Assembly: GCA_022562335.1 (NCBI GenBank)
Contig: JADFPM010000076.1
Span: 1-9,937, forward strand
Length of the DNA stretch: 9,937 nt
From: Chloroflexota bacterium
GTDB taxonomy: Bacteria > Chloroflexota > Dehalococcoidia > Lucifugimonadales > UBA3495
Reading direction: 5' to 3'
Below the pieces are notes generated by a model. The model was not told where the DNA came from and searched no databases. It saw nothing but the letters and a program-made list of their open reading frames with translations. Made by a program: the position numbers and the translations under genes. Shown here piece after piece: positions 1-6,183 of the stretch. Positions within the stretch are counted from its first letter, which is position 1. Each line of letters starts with the position of its first letter.

Positions 1-6
1 GCTTAT

Positions 7-204
7 TTGAAATTCAGGTCTTGCCGCGACCCAAATCAAATTGCATTAAGCGCGGCTCTATTTGCTGGGGCGGTGACCATTTTCACCACTACTTTTTTTA
101 TGCGTGTCTGGACCTGGGGTCAGGAGGGCTATCTTCTGGCAATAATTTTGGGGCTAATCGCCCATGGGAGTCAGAACCGGCGTATCGTTAATCGCGCTGA
201 ATAA
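7..204 (+). CDS. Hypothetical small membrane protein, possibly 5'-partial
   Basis: I do not recognise this gene. The frame is open to the first base of the window, so it may be the C-terminal end of a longer protein. The only internal initiation codon near the start is TTG at 7, which would give 65 residues. Two hydrophobic stretches are visible, at about residues 12-33 (rich in A, F, T and I) and 40-53 (motif YLLAIILGLIAHG), followed by a short basic tail (QNRRIVNR). This suggests a two-pass membrane segment with a positively charged end. It converges on the reading frame at 222-932 with only 17 bases between the two stop codons. Local GC is about 45-50%, clearly lower than the rest of the window, in line with the low-GC left end being of separate origin. 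It could also be a chance frame. Confidence 0.35.
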   Translation: MKFRSCRDPNQIALSAALFAGAVTIFTTTFFMRVWTWGQEGYLLAIILGLIAHGSQNRRIVNRAE

Positions 205-221
205 CTAATTCGTCCGCTATT

Positions 222-390
222 CTATTTCGACACATACTTCGTCAGGACTTCTCGGAATTCTGAGCGGTCAATATTTTTTTCCAGTTTGCCCGAGCTGGCA
301 ATTGATATCTCTCCGGTTTCCTCTGAAACAATAACGCAGACGGCATCACTCTCCTCGGTAAGACCAATCGCGGCACGGTGACGCGTACCC
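222..390 (-). pseudogene. C-terminal remnant of CdaA-like diadenylate cyclase
   Basis: This is the part of the chimeric frame after the join, about 55 codons. It carries the DAC-domain LGTRHRAA motif, whose RHR contacts ATP phosphates in known enzymes. It also has a TEESDAVCVIVSEETGEIS segment typical of the last strands of CdaA proteins that make the messenger c-di-AMP, then a short tail (LEKNIDRSEFREVL) like the end of CdaA. The N-terminal membrane helices and the DGA catalytic motif are absent, so it cannot make c-di-AMP. The DisA alternative is less likely, because the SEETG wording and the termination soon after the domain fit CdaA. GC here is about 47%, against about 62% just to the right. 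The boundary at about 385-392 is a protein-level estimate, since the shared SLG residues make the exact breakpoint ambiguous. Confidence 0.75.
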
Positions 391-932
391 AGGGACCGGG
401 CCAACTCCAGCTTTTCTTCCGTGGAAGCGGTGGTGATGACCTTGGCGCCCCAGGCTTTGGCCATCTGTATCGCCATGGTGCCGACCCCCGACGCGCCGGC
501 CTGGATCAGGACCGTGATTCCTCGCTGTATTTGCCCACGGGTCTTCAACGTGTGGTAAGCGGTCAGCAAAACCACGGGCATGCCCCCGGCATGGATGGGG
601 TCGATGGTTTCCGGATAAGGGAAAACGAAGTTGGCGTTTGCCGCCACGTACTCCGCGTGGCCCGCGGGACCCATGGCCATCACCCGTTGGCCCACCGTCA
701 GGCCCTGGACATCCTCGCCCACTTCGGCGATGGCGCCGGCCGATTCTATCCCCAGGCTGGAAGGCAATGATCCGCCGGGATGGGTGCCGCCGCGCCGCAT
801 GACGTCGGCATAATTGACTCCCGCCGAATCGACCTTGATCAAGACCTGGTGTGGCCGGGGCTTCGGCTGGGGTATTTCTTCCCAACGCAGTACGTCAACG
901 CCGCCGAATTCGTGAATCCTGATCGCTTTCAT
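222..932 (-). CDS. Chimeric frame: truncated NADPH:quinone oxidoreductase fused to diadenylate cyclase tail
   Basis: Residues 1 to about 181 are a medium-chain dehydrogenase/reductase of the zinc-independent quinone oxidoreductase type. They show the GroES-like N-terminus (MKAIRIHEFGG; GVNYADVMRRGG at 39-50) and the Rossmann glycine motif AGASGVGTMAIQMAK at 145-159, followed by KVITTASTEEKLELARSLG. Such enzymes reduce quinones or enones with NADPH and are usually about 320-330 residues long. Here the expected GADHVI-type continuation is missing. From residue 181 the frame continues instead as the end of a CdaA-type diadenylate cyclase: LGTRHRAAIGL, then the SEETGEIS strand, ending at residue 236. 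The second half of the nucleotide-binding fold and the substrate lobe of the reductase are gone, so it is probably inactive. The start is ATG with GAGGG 6 bases upstream. It lies 82 bases downstream of the D-2-hydroxyacid dehydrogenase on the same strand. It may be a true rearrangement or an assembly chimera. Confidence 0.8.
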   Translation of the reverse strand: MKAIRIHEFGGVDVLRWEEIPQPKPRPHQVLIKVDSAGVNYADVMRRGGTHPGGSLPSSLGIESAGAIAEVGEDVQGLTVGQRVMAMGPAGHAEYVAANANFVFPYPETIDPIHAGGMPVVLLTAYHTLKTRGQIQRGITVLIQAGASGVGTMAIQMAKAWGAKVITTASTEEKLELARSLGTRHRAAIGLTEESDAVCVIVSEETGEISIASSGKLEKNIDRSEFREVLTKYVSK

Positions 933-948
933 TGGATGCCCTCGGGTT

Positions 949-983
949 TCAGCTATCAGCCGTCAGCATTCAGCATTCAGCTC
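949..983 (+). repeat. Heptanucleotide tandem repeat cluster 1 (TCAGCNN x5)
   Basis: Five consecutive 7-bp units, TCAGC followed by two variable bases (TA, CG, AT, AT, TC), occupy the gap between the D-2-hydroxyacid dehydrogenase and the quinone reductase-like frame. The array begins 16 bases upstream of the latter's start codon. It belongs to the same family as the clusters at 2032-2059 and 2166-2197. Confidence 0.85.
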
Positions 984-1014
984 CAGGGTGAGGCATGAGG
1001 CTGGCAGCGGTTGG

Positions 1015-2001
1015 TTAGCCGAGGCCCCTTAATTGGGGAGCGTTCAATACGTCTGGGTTGATCACCCTCACGGGCTCGCCGCTGGCCCAGCCGTTGATGT
1101 CCTCCACCACGCCGGCGTAAAAAGCCCGGTAGCCCTCTTCGGTAACGTAGCCTTGATGGGGCGCGATGACCGTGTTGGACAGCTTTAGGAAGGGATGGTC
1201 CTTGGGCAGGGGCTCCACGTCAAAGGTATCCAACCCGGCGCCGCCGATGGCCTTGCGCTGGAGAACGTCTATCAAGGCTGCTTCATCGACGATGGGCCCT
1301 CGGGATATGTTGATCAGGTAGGCAGTGGACTTCATCAAGCCCAGGTCATGGGCGCCCACCAATCCCCGGGTCCGGCCGCTGAGCCGGAGGTGGATGGTGA
1401 CGATGTCGGAATCGCGGAACAGGGTGTCTTTGTCCACCAGAGTAGCCCCAGAACTGGCGGCCAACTCGGCGGTCATGTTCTGGCTCCAGCCGATCAGGTT
1501 CATGTCGAATGCCTTACCCACCCGGGCCACCAGAGAGCCGATGTGTCCCAAACCCACCAGGCCCAGGGTCTTACCTTTAAGACCGACGCCGATGGTGGTG
1601 CCCCAACTTCCCTCACGGGTCAGTTTATCTTCCAACGGTATCTGCCGGGCCAGGCCGAGGATCAAACCCCAGGTCAACTCGGTGGGGCCTTCGCCCGCCC
1701 CGGTGGTGCCGCAAAGCACTATGCCCAGTTCGGAGGCGGCCGCCTCATCGAACCCGGCGTTTCTGCCGCCGGTGGTGATCAACAAGCGCAGCTCGGGGAG
1801 CCGCTCCAGCAGGGTGCGTGGGAAGCCGGTGCGTTCCCGCATACCCATGACCACCTGAAAATCCTTGAGGCGTTCGGCCAGTTGGTTTTCATCGGCGATG
1901 TGGTCTCGGAAAAACTCCACCTCGGTTCCAGCGGGCAGGCTGGACCAGTTGGCCAAGGACTCGGCCACTCCCTGATAATCGTCTAAAACTGCAACCTTCA
2001 C
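1015..2001 (-). CDS. D-2-hydroxyacid dehydrogenase family protein
   Basis: This 328-residue cytosolic NAD(P)-dependent dehydrogenase would interconvert a D-2-hydroxyacid and its 2-keto acid. The length is typical of the family. The N-terminal half is the substrate domain (TTGGRNAGFD at 76-85), followed by the dinucleotide-binding fold with GLGHIG at 150-155. The family signature NISRGPIVDE lies at 231-240. The catalytic triad is visible as Arg234 (SRGP), Glu263 (DVEPLP) and His282 (APHQGY). After the second beta strand the sequence reads IGWSQN with no acidic residue, so NADP use cannot be excluded. The start is GTG, supported by GGAGGT 9 bases upstream. The substrate cannot be read from sequence: it resembles phosphoglycerate dehydrogenase-like and glyoxylate reductase-like proteins, but lacks the extra C-terminal domains of long SerA forms. 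It sits in a same-strand run with two flavin monooxygenases, which suggests a catabolic role. Repeat clusters lie on both sides. Confidence 0.9.
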   Translation of the reverse strand: MKVAVLDDYQGVAESLANWSSLPAGTEVEFFRDHIADENQLAERLKDFQVVMGMRERTGFPRTLLERLPELRLLITTGGRNAGFDEAAASELGIVLCGTTGAGEGPTELTWGLILGLARQIPLEDKLTREGSWGTTIGVGLKGKTLGLVGLGHIGSLVARVGKAFDMNLIGWSQNMTAELAASSGATLVDKDTLFRDSDIVTIHLRLSGRTRGLVGAHDLGLMKSTAYLINISRGPIVDEAALIDVLQRKAIGGAGLDTFDVEPLPKDHPFLKLSNTVIAPHQGYVTEEGYRAFYAGVVEDINGWASGEPVRVINPDVLNAPQLRGLG

Positions 2002-2194
2002 AGGCTGGACACCTCCGATTTTTCTAAGCGGTCAGCTTTCAGCCCTCAGCTATCAGCTTTGGGGCTGACGGCGGGGTCTCTAGGATTTACGTGGGCTGGT
2101 TGAACAGAGGTATGATTCCCGCGCCCCCCCTTTACAAGAGTGGGGTTAAGGCGGTTATTTTCTTCGCTGATAGCTGATAGCTGATAGCTGATAG
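2002..2194. other. Intergenic region with facing heptamer repeats and a weak promoter candidate
   Basis: This 193-base gap between the second LLM gene and the dehydrogenase contains a leftward-facing ribosome binding site (GGAGGT, 2011-2016) and repeat clusters 2 and 3 in opposite orientations. On the minus strand a weak promoter can be drawn: TTGTAA (2132-2137), a 17-base spacer and CATACC (2109-2114), about 107 bases before the GTG start. Its spacer contains a run of seven G on that strand (seven C at 2124-2130). Only 7 of 12 consensus positions match, so the promoter is tentative. No gene is visible here. Confidence 0.35.
2032..2059 (+). repeat. Heptanucleotide tandem repeat cluster 2 (TCAGCNN x4)
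   Basis: Four 7-bp units of TCAGC plus two variable bases (TT, CC, TA, TT) lie just upstream of the D-2-hydroxyacid dehydrogenase. They have the same orientation as cluster 1 and are inverted relative to cluster 3, with which they could pair across a ~106-base loop. Confidence 0.8.
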
Positions 2195-2197
2195 CTA
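2166..2197 (-). repeat. Heptanucleotide tandem repeat cluster 3 (GCTGATA x4)
   Basis: Four perfect copies of GCTGATA (TATCAGC on the other strand) are followed by a partial GCTA. The partial unit provides the TAG stop codon of the LLM gene at 2195-3247, so the array abuts or has shaped the end of that gene. The copies are identical here, unlike clusters 1 and 2, which suggests a more recent expansion. Confidence 0.88.
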
Positions 2198-3247
2198 CTT
2201 GAACGCCGGCATCACCTTCTCGGTCAGCAGCTTCATGCTTCTTTCCACTGCTTCCGGAGGCAGCAGGCCGCCGGGGTTGAGCTCCGCGGCAAAGCCGCTG
2301 AGGCCCAGGGTTTCCTTGAACTGGTTCAGGCGGTCGATCACCCGGTCGGGGGTGCCGAATATGACCTTGGTCTCCAATATCTCTTTGTAGCTTATGCTGG
2401 CCAACCGCTCGGCGCGGACCCGCCCTTCTTCGGGCGACTCGCTTCCCGGACGGCCCGCGTTGTTAAGATACATCTGGCGCCGGCGCTCAAAGAAAGCCTC
2501 AATGCTCTCCCGGGGTTCTTCGATGGCTTCGGCCTCGGTCGCGGCGATGTATACCGGAACACGAACCGATATATCCCCGCCGTCTCCGGGGTGCCCTGCA
2601 TCGGTCCACGCTTTGTGGTAGTCCTTCAGACTGGTCTCCAGATCGTTTACGTCCATCCCTCGGAGGGAGAGGAATATGGGAAAGCCCAGGTTGCCGACCC
2701 TGGCAAAACTATCATTCTGGGTGGAAGCCAGGCGGATCGGGGGTCTTGGGGTCTGAAATGGAGCGGGCGAAACGGTGGCGTTGTCGATGTGGTTATAGGT
2801 GCCGTGATAGGAGAAAGGCTCCCCCTTCCACGCCTCTATTATGATGTCCAGGGCCTCCTGGAACCGGGCCGGGCTCTCTTCGTATGGTATGCCCATGATC
2901 TCGTAGGCCCGTTGGTTGCCGCTGCGTCCCACGCCAAACTCGAACCGTCCCTGGCTGATCTGGTCGACGGTCGCCGCTTCTTCGGCGATCCTGAGCGGGC
3001 TTATCAGAGGCAGGACTTGCACCGCCATACCAACCCGCAAACGTTTGGTACGGGTGGCGATGGAACTGGCGACCACGATGGGGGCTGACATCACCGACCG
3101 GTTTGGATTGAAATGAGATTCGCCCAGCCAGATGGTGTCCAGGCCGGTTTCCTCGGCAATATCCACCAGCTCAAAGGCTTCCCGGAAGATCTGGGCCTGG
3201 GTTGAGCCTTTACGGCGGCTAAAATCTAGAAAAACTCCGAAGTCCAT
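2195..3247 (-). CDS. LLM class flavin-dependent oxidoreductase (luciferase-like monooxygenase)
   Basis: This 350-residue cytosolic protein has the bacterial luciferase (LuxA-like) TIM-barrel fold, which uses reduced FMN (or F420 in some branches) to insert oxygen into or reduce an organic substrate. Family landmarks in order are: MDFGVFLDFS first strand, ETGLDTIWLGESHF at 33-46, the LRVGMAVQVLPLISPLRIAE strand and loop at 70-89, VDQISQGRFEFGVGRSG at 94-110, and STQNDSF at 175-181. The C-terminus carries the usual TPDRVIDRLNQF segment that checks substrate identity in the barrel. The start ATG is preceded by AGGAGG with a 4-base spacer, a strong site. It is a distant paralogue of the neighbouring gene at 3384-4562 (136-base gap, same strand). 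The substrate cannot be predicted. The stop codon lies in a heptamer repeat. Confidence 0.92.
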   Translation of the reverse strand: MDFGVFLDFSRRKGSTQAQIFREAFELVDIAEETGLDTIWLGESHFNPNRSVMSAPIVVASSIATRTKRLRVGMAVQVLPLISPLRIAEEAATVDQISQGRFEFGVGRSGNQRAYEIMGIPYEESPARFQEALDIIIEAWKGEPFSYHGTYNHIDNATVSPAPFQTPRPPIRLASTQNDSFARVGNLGFPIFLSLRGMDVNDLETSLKDYHKAWTDAGHPGDGGDISVRVPVYIAATEAEAIEEPRESIEAFFERRRQMYLNNAGRPGSESPEEGRVRAERLASISYKEILETKVIFGTPDRVIDRLNQFKETLGLSGFAAELNPGGLLPPEAVERSMKLLTEKVMPAFK

Positions 3248-3383
3248 TTTTCCTCCTAATTCGCCCCCAAAACATCAGGCAGTGATTCAACCGCCATGTT
3301 TACACCGGCGGCAGCCGGACCAAGCCGGATGTTCACCGGCGGCCCTGGCAACCTGGCGGTCGAATCGTTGCCCTATACAGAAT

Positions 3384-4562
3384 CTACGATTTTTCCTTGA
3401 AGGTGGGGATCACCTCTTTGCCAAACAACTCGATGGATTCCATCACCCGGTCGTGGGGGATGGTCTCGGTTTGCATGATGAACAAGCACTGGTCCACGCC
3501 GATGTCCTCGTACATCTTCACGTTTTTAATGCAACTTTCGGGATTTCCGGCGATGATCACTCCCCGGTCGGCCAGGGTATTGGCGTCGAGCTGGGCGATG
3601 GCGGCCCGGGCTGCGCCGGGACCGGAGTCCAACGAGAGTCCGGCTTGTGCTGCCTGCTCTTTGTGGGCATCATCGGATTGGCGCAGCCAGCGTCCAAAGT
3701 CGGCTTGCAGGTGGTCCGGGACCCCTCCCCAGGCGTCCAAGAGTTCCTCGTAAGCCCCGATGCGCCCCGCGATATATGGCTTGTCGGGCCCGAAGAATGT
3801 CTTCATGGAATTGGCGGCCAACTCTTTGGCCTCCTGGTCGTCCTTACCGCAGAATCCGTGGACGTTGTTGCCCCAAAAATCGTTGACGAACGCTCCCACC
3901 GGGTCGCAATCTTTGATGGCGTCCCGGTAGACCTTAACGTGGCCGGCCAGGATATCGACGGCATAGGAAGCCGAGGACAAGACACCGATACCCTTCTGGG
4001 CCGCCAGTCGAAAACTATCCGTCTGGGTGCACGCCAGATACATGCGGGGATGAGGCTTTTGGAAGACCTTGGGAATGATCCTCCTGCTGGGGACGTTCCA
4101 GAACTTACCTTCCCAAGAAAACTCCCCTTCGGCCTGCCAGATCTGGGGCAGCATTCTCAACGACTCGTCCCAGCGGTCACGGGTCTCCCTGGGGTCTACT
4201 CCTTGGCCCACCTGTTCGTAGGCGTTGGAACGGCCCGTGCCAAACTCCACCCGCCCGTCGGTCAATTGGTCCACCATGGCCACTCGTTCAGCTATATGTA
4301 TGGGATGGTGGCTGGGCAGGATGGATACCCCGAAGCCGATCCTGATGTTTTTGGTCCGCTGGCTCAACGCCCCGAATAGCACCTCGGGGCAGGGTGAACC
4401 CGAGAAACCCGTAAGGAAGTGGTGCTCCACGAACCACAGGTTGTCGAACCCCATCTGGTCGGCCAACTCGCTCTGGTCCAGGGTTTCTTTGTACAGGGTG
4501 TTCCAATCGACATCGTTGCCTTCGTAGGCCCTCTGCGCTTCGAATAAAAGGCCGAACTTCAT
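3384..4562 (-). CDS. LLM class flavin-dependent oxidoreductase (luciferase-like monooxygenase)
   Basis: This 392-residue member of the luciferase-like monooxygenase family is the first gene of the leftward run. Visible features are the MKFGLLFEAQ first strand, MGFDNLWFVEHHF at 37-49 with the EHHF signature, SILPSHHPIHIAERVAMVDQ at 80-99, and GRVEFGTGRS at 103-112. TQTDSF (179-184) matches the equivalent STQNDSF of its neighbour. It is about 40 residues longer than the neighbour, with an additional helical stretch around residues 255-310, and ends with NPESCIKNVKMYEDIGVDQ, the common family C-terminal module. The ATG start has AGGAG about 8 bases upstream. Flavin (FMN or F420) dependence is known for the family; the substrate is unknown. 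A 295-base divergent region separates it from cinA. Confidence 0.92.
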   Translation of the reverse strand: MKFGLLFEAQRAYEGNDVDWNTLYKETLDQSELADQMGFDNLWFVEHHFLTGFSGSPCPEVLFGALSQRTKNIRIGFGVSILPSHHPIHIAERVAMVDQLTDGRVEFGTGRSNAYEQVGQGVDPRETRDRWDESLRMLPQIWQAEGEFSWEGKFWNVPSRRIIPKVFQKPHPRMYLACTQTDSFRLAAQKGIGVLSSASYAVDILAGHVKVYRDAIKDCDPVGAFVNDFWGNNVHGFCGKDDQEAKELAANSMKTFFGPDKPYIAGRIGAYEELLDAWGGVPDHLQADFGRWLRQSDDAHKEQAAQAGLSLDSGPGAARAAIAQLDANTLADRGVIIAGNPESCIKNVKMYEDIGVDQCLFIMQTETIPHDRVMESIELFGKEVIPTFKEKS

Positions 4563-4642
4563 TTTCCTATCTCCTGTGCTCCCGCTGGCTTGACCGCCGC
4601 ATCGGGAATCTCTTCCGGCTCACCGGCCGGCTCACTGGGCAA

Positions 4643-4671
4643 AGTATACCCCAATTCCACACCCATCGGAA
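4643..4671 (-). promoter_or_regulatory. Possible promoter for the leftward LLM run
   Basis: On the minus strand a TATACT -10 box (4643-4648, 5 of 6 consensus) stands about 80 bases before the LLM start at 4562. The 17-base-spaced -35 position reads TTCCGA, a poor match. Position in the divergent gap supports it; the sequence evidence is weak. A short direct repeat CCGGCTCAC (4615-4623 and 4627-4635) follows in the leader. Confidence 0.3.
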
Positions 4672-4693
4672 CAGGCTCAGACAGGCGCGGCCC

Positions 4694-4722
4694 TTGACCC
4701 CCATTGCCTTGCAGATTACTCT
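4694..4722 (+). promoter_or_regulatory. Possible promoter for cinA
   Basis: TTGACC (4694-4699, 5 of 6) is followed by a 17-base spacer and TACTCT (4717-4722, which keeps the T, A and final T most conserved in -10 boxes). It faces cinA and lies about 135 bases before its start. The two candidate promoters in this gap diverge back to back. Confidence 0.35.
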
Positions 4723-4783
4723 AGCGGTGGTTGAAGTGGCACGGGCTTGAGCGGGCCTGCCGCTTGGGTTAGCCGGCACGGGC

Positions 4784-4811
4784 GGCCGGTACGTTGGGAG
4801 CGAAACCGGCC
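4784..4811 (+). other. Inverted repeat in the cinA leader
   Basis: GGCCGGT (4784-4790) and ACCGGCC (4805-4811) form a perfect 7-bp stem with a 14-base loop, 46 bases before the cinA start. It could fold in the leader RNA or be an operator. No T run follows, so it is not a standard terminator. Confidence 0.4.
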
Positions 4812-4857
4812 CACGTGAACCAGTCCAGGAAATACCAGCCCCGGGAGAATCGAGCAA

Positions 4858-6114
4858 TTGAACGCTGAGATCGTCGCCATCGGATCGGAATTGCTTTTGG
4901 GGCAGATCGTCGACACCAACTCGGCGTGGATGGCCCAAAGGCTGGCCGACCTGGGAGTGAATCTGTTCTATAAGACCGTGGTGGGCGATAACCCTGACCG
5001 CATGTTGGAGATCACCAACCGGGCCATGGAGCGCTCTGACCTGGTGATCACGTCGGGTGGGCTGGGTCCCACCCAGGACGATCTGACCAGGGAGATCGTA
5101 GCCCGGGCGGCCAACCGGGACCTGGTGATGGACCCAGAGTTGCTGGCGCAGATAGAAGCGCGGTTTCGCAGCCGCGGGATGATCATGACCGAAAACAACA
5201 ACCGCCAGGCCATGATTCCCGAGGGCGCCATTCCAGTGACAAACCCCAACGGCACGGCCCCCTCTTTCATAGTGGAAGACCCCCGCGCCGTGGTCTACTG
5301 CCTGCCGGGTGTCCCATTTGAGATGAAATGGCTCTTCGACAACGAACTGGTGCCCTACTTGCGGGGGAAATTCGGCCTTTCCGACTCCATATATTCACGG
5401 GTGCTAAAGATCTCCGATCTGGGCGAGAGCGGCGTGGACGACTTGGTGGGCCACCTGATCGCCAACTCGGTCAACCCCACCGTTGGAGTATTGGCCCATC
5501 CCGGCCAGGTCGACGTGAGGATAACGGCCAAATCCGCGAGCCGGGAAGAAGCCGATGAGCTGATCGCCCCTTTGGAGGAAGAAGTACGTGAATTGTTGGG
5601 CGGCCATGTGTTTGGAGTGGACAATGAGACGCTGCCCCAGGTGCTGGGCAAGCTTTTAAGGTCGCGGGGACTGACCGTGGCATCCTACGAGGGTTTGACC
5701 GGCGGCGTGATCGCCCAGCAGCTACAGGACGCGGGCGAAGAACTTTTCCTGCAGGGCACCGTTGGCCGCCAACCGGGGGTCTTAAAAAGCGTGCTGTCCG
5801 CGGCCGACGAAAGCAGCCTTTCGCTGGACCGGCTAATGGGAGACGGCGCGGCGCTGGCCGATGGGCTGGCCGCCGGCGTCCGCGCTCAAACCGGCGCTGC
5901 GTTGGGGTTGGCGGTGCACTCGGTACCGGAGGGGGCAAAACCGACGGAAAACCTTAACCCGGGCCACACCTATATCTCGGTCTCCTCCGCGGGTGGAACG
6001 TGGCGGCGCCAATATAATTTCGCCGGTCCCGGCCTTCCCGACCGGACCCGAACCGCGCTGAATGCCCTGGACCTTTTGCGGGTGACAATACTCCAAGACC
6101 GATATCGGGCGTGA
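4858..6114 (+). CDS. cinA: CinA-like protein with intact N-terminal domain and degenerate deamidase domain
   Basis: This 418-residue protein has the full CinA layout. The N-terminal MoaB/MoCF-like domain (1 to about 170) is well kept: NAEIVAIGSELLLGQIVDTN, SGGLGPTQDDLTRE at 66-79, NGTAPSF at 131-137 and CLPGVPFEMKWLF at 148-160. In studied CinA proteins this part cleaves ADP-ribose. The KH-like middle (about 175-250) is followed by the PncC domain, which normally deamidates NMN. That domain is degenerate: the expected ESCTGG motif reads YEGLTGG at 277-283, the downstream Tyr/Lys region reads TVGRQPGVLK, and the TGIAGP loop is replaced by VHSVPEGAK (353-361). NMN deamidase activity is therefore unlikely. 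The start is TTG, chosen because it gives the canonical CinA N-terminus, with GGGAG 10 bases upstream. The gap to lhgO is 69 bases, so co-transcription is plausible. Confidence 0.93.
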   Translation: MNAEIVAIGSELLLGQIVDTNSAWMAQRLADLGVNLFYKTVVGDNPDRMLEITNRAMERSDLVITSGGLGPTQDDLTREIVARAANRDLVMDPELLAQIEARFRSRGMIMTENNNRQAMIPEGAIPVTNPNGTAPSFIVEDPRAVVYCLPGVPFEMKWLFDNELVPYLRGKFGLSDSIYSRVLKISDLGESGVDDLVGHLIANSVNPTVGVLAHPGQVDVRITAKSASREEADELIAPLEEEVRELLGGHVFGVDNETLPQVLGKLLRSRGLTVASYEGLTGGVIAQQLQDAGEELFLQGTVGRQPGVLKSVLSAADESSLSLDRLMGDGAALADGLAAGVRAQTGAALGLAVHSVPEGAKPTENLNPGHTYISVSSAGGTWRRQYNFAGPGLPDRTRTALNALDLLRVTILQDRYRA

Positions 6115-6183
6115 CCATGGCGGGTCATTGAATCCCAAGGGCCTGATCAGCGAGCCAGAGGTTAAATCCCAACGAGGTGAACC

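Noticed and set aside
1025..1038. CCCC-TTAATT-GGGG inverted repeat near the dehydrogenase stop
   Set aside because: The stem is only 4 bp, lies within coding sequence and has no T run, so it is not supportable as a terminator.
949..2197. The heptamer clusters as a CRISPR array
   Set aside because: The units are 7 bp and directly adjacent, with no spacers of constant length and no cas genes.
3132..4379. A 415-codon open frame antisense to the two LLM genes
   Set aside because: It spans the gap between two well-supported genes on the other strand, has His/Gly/Val-rich composition and no motif; it is a shadow frame.
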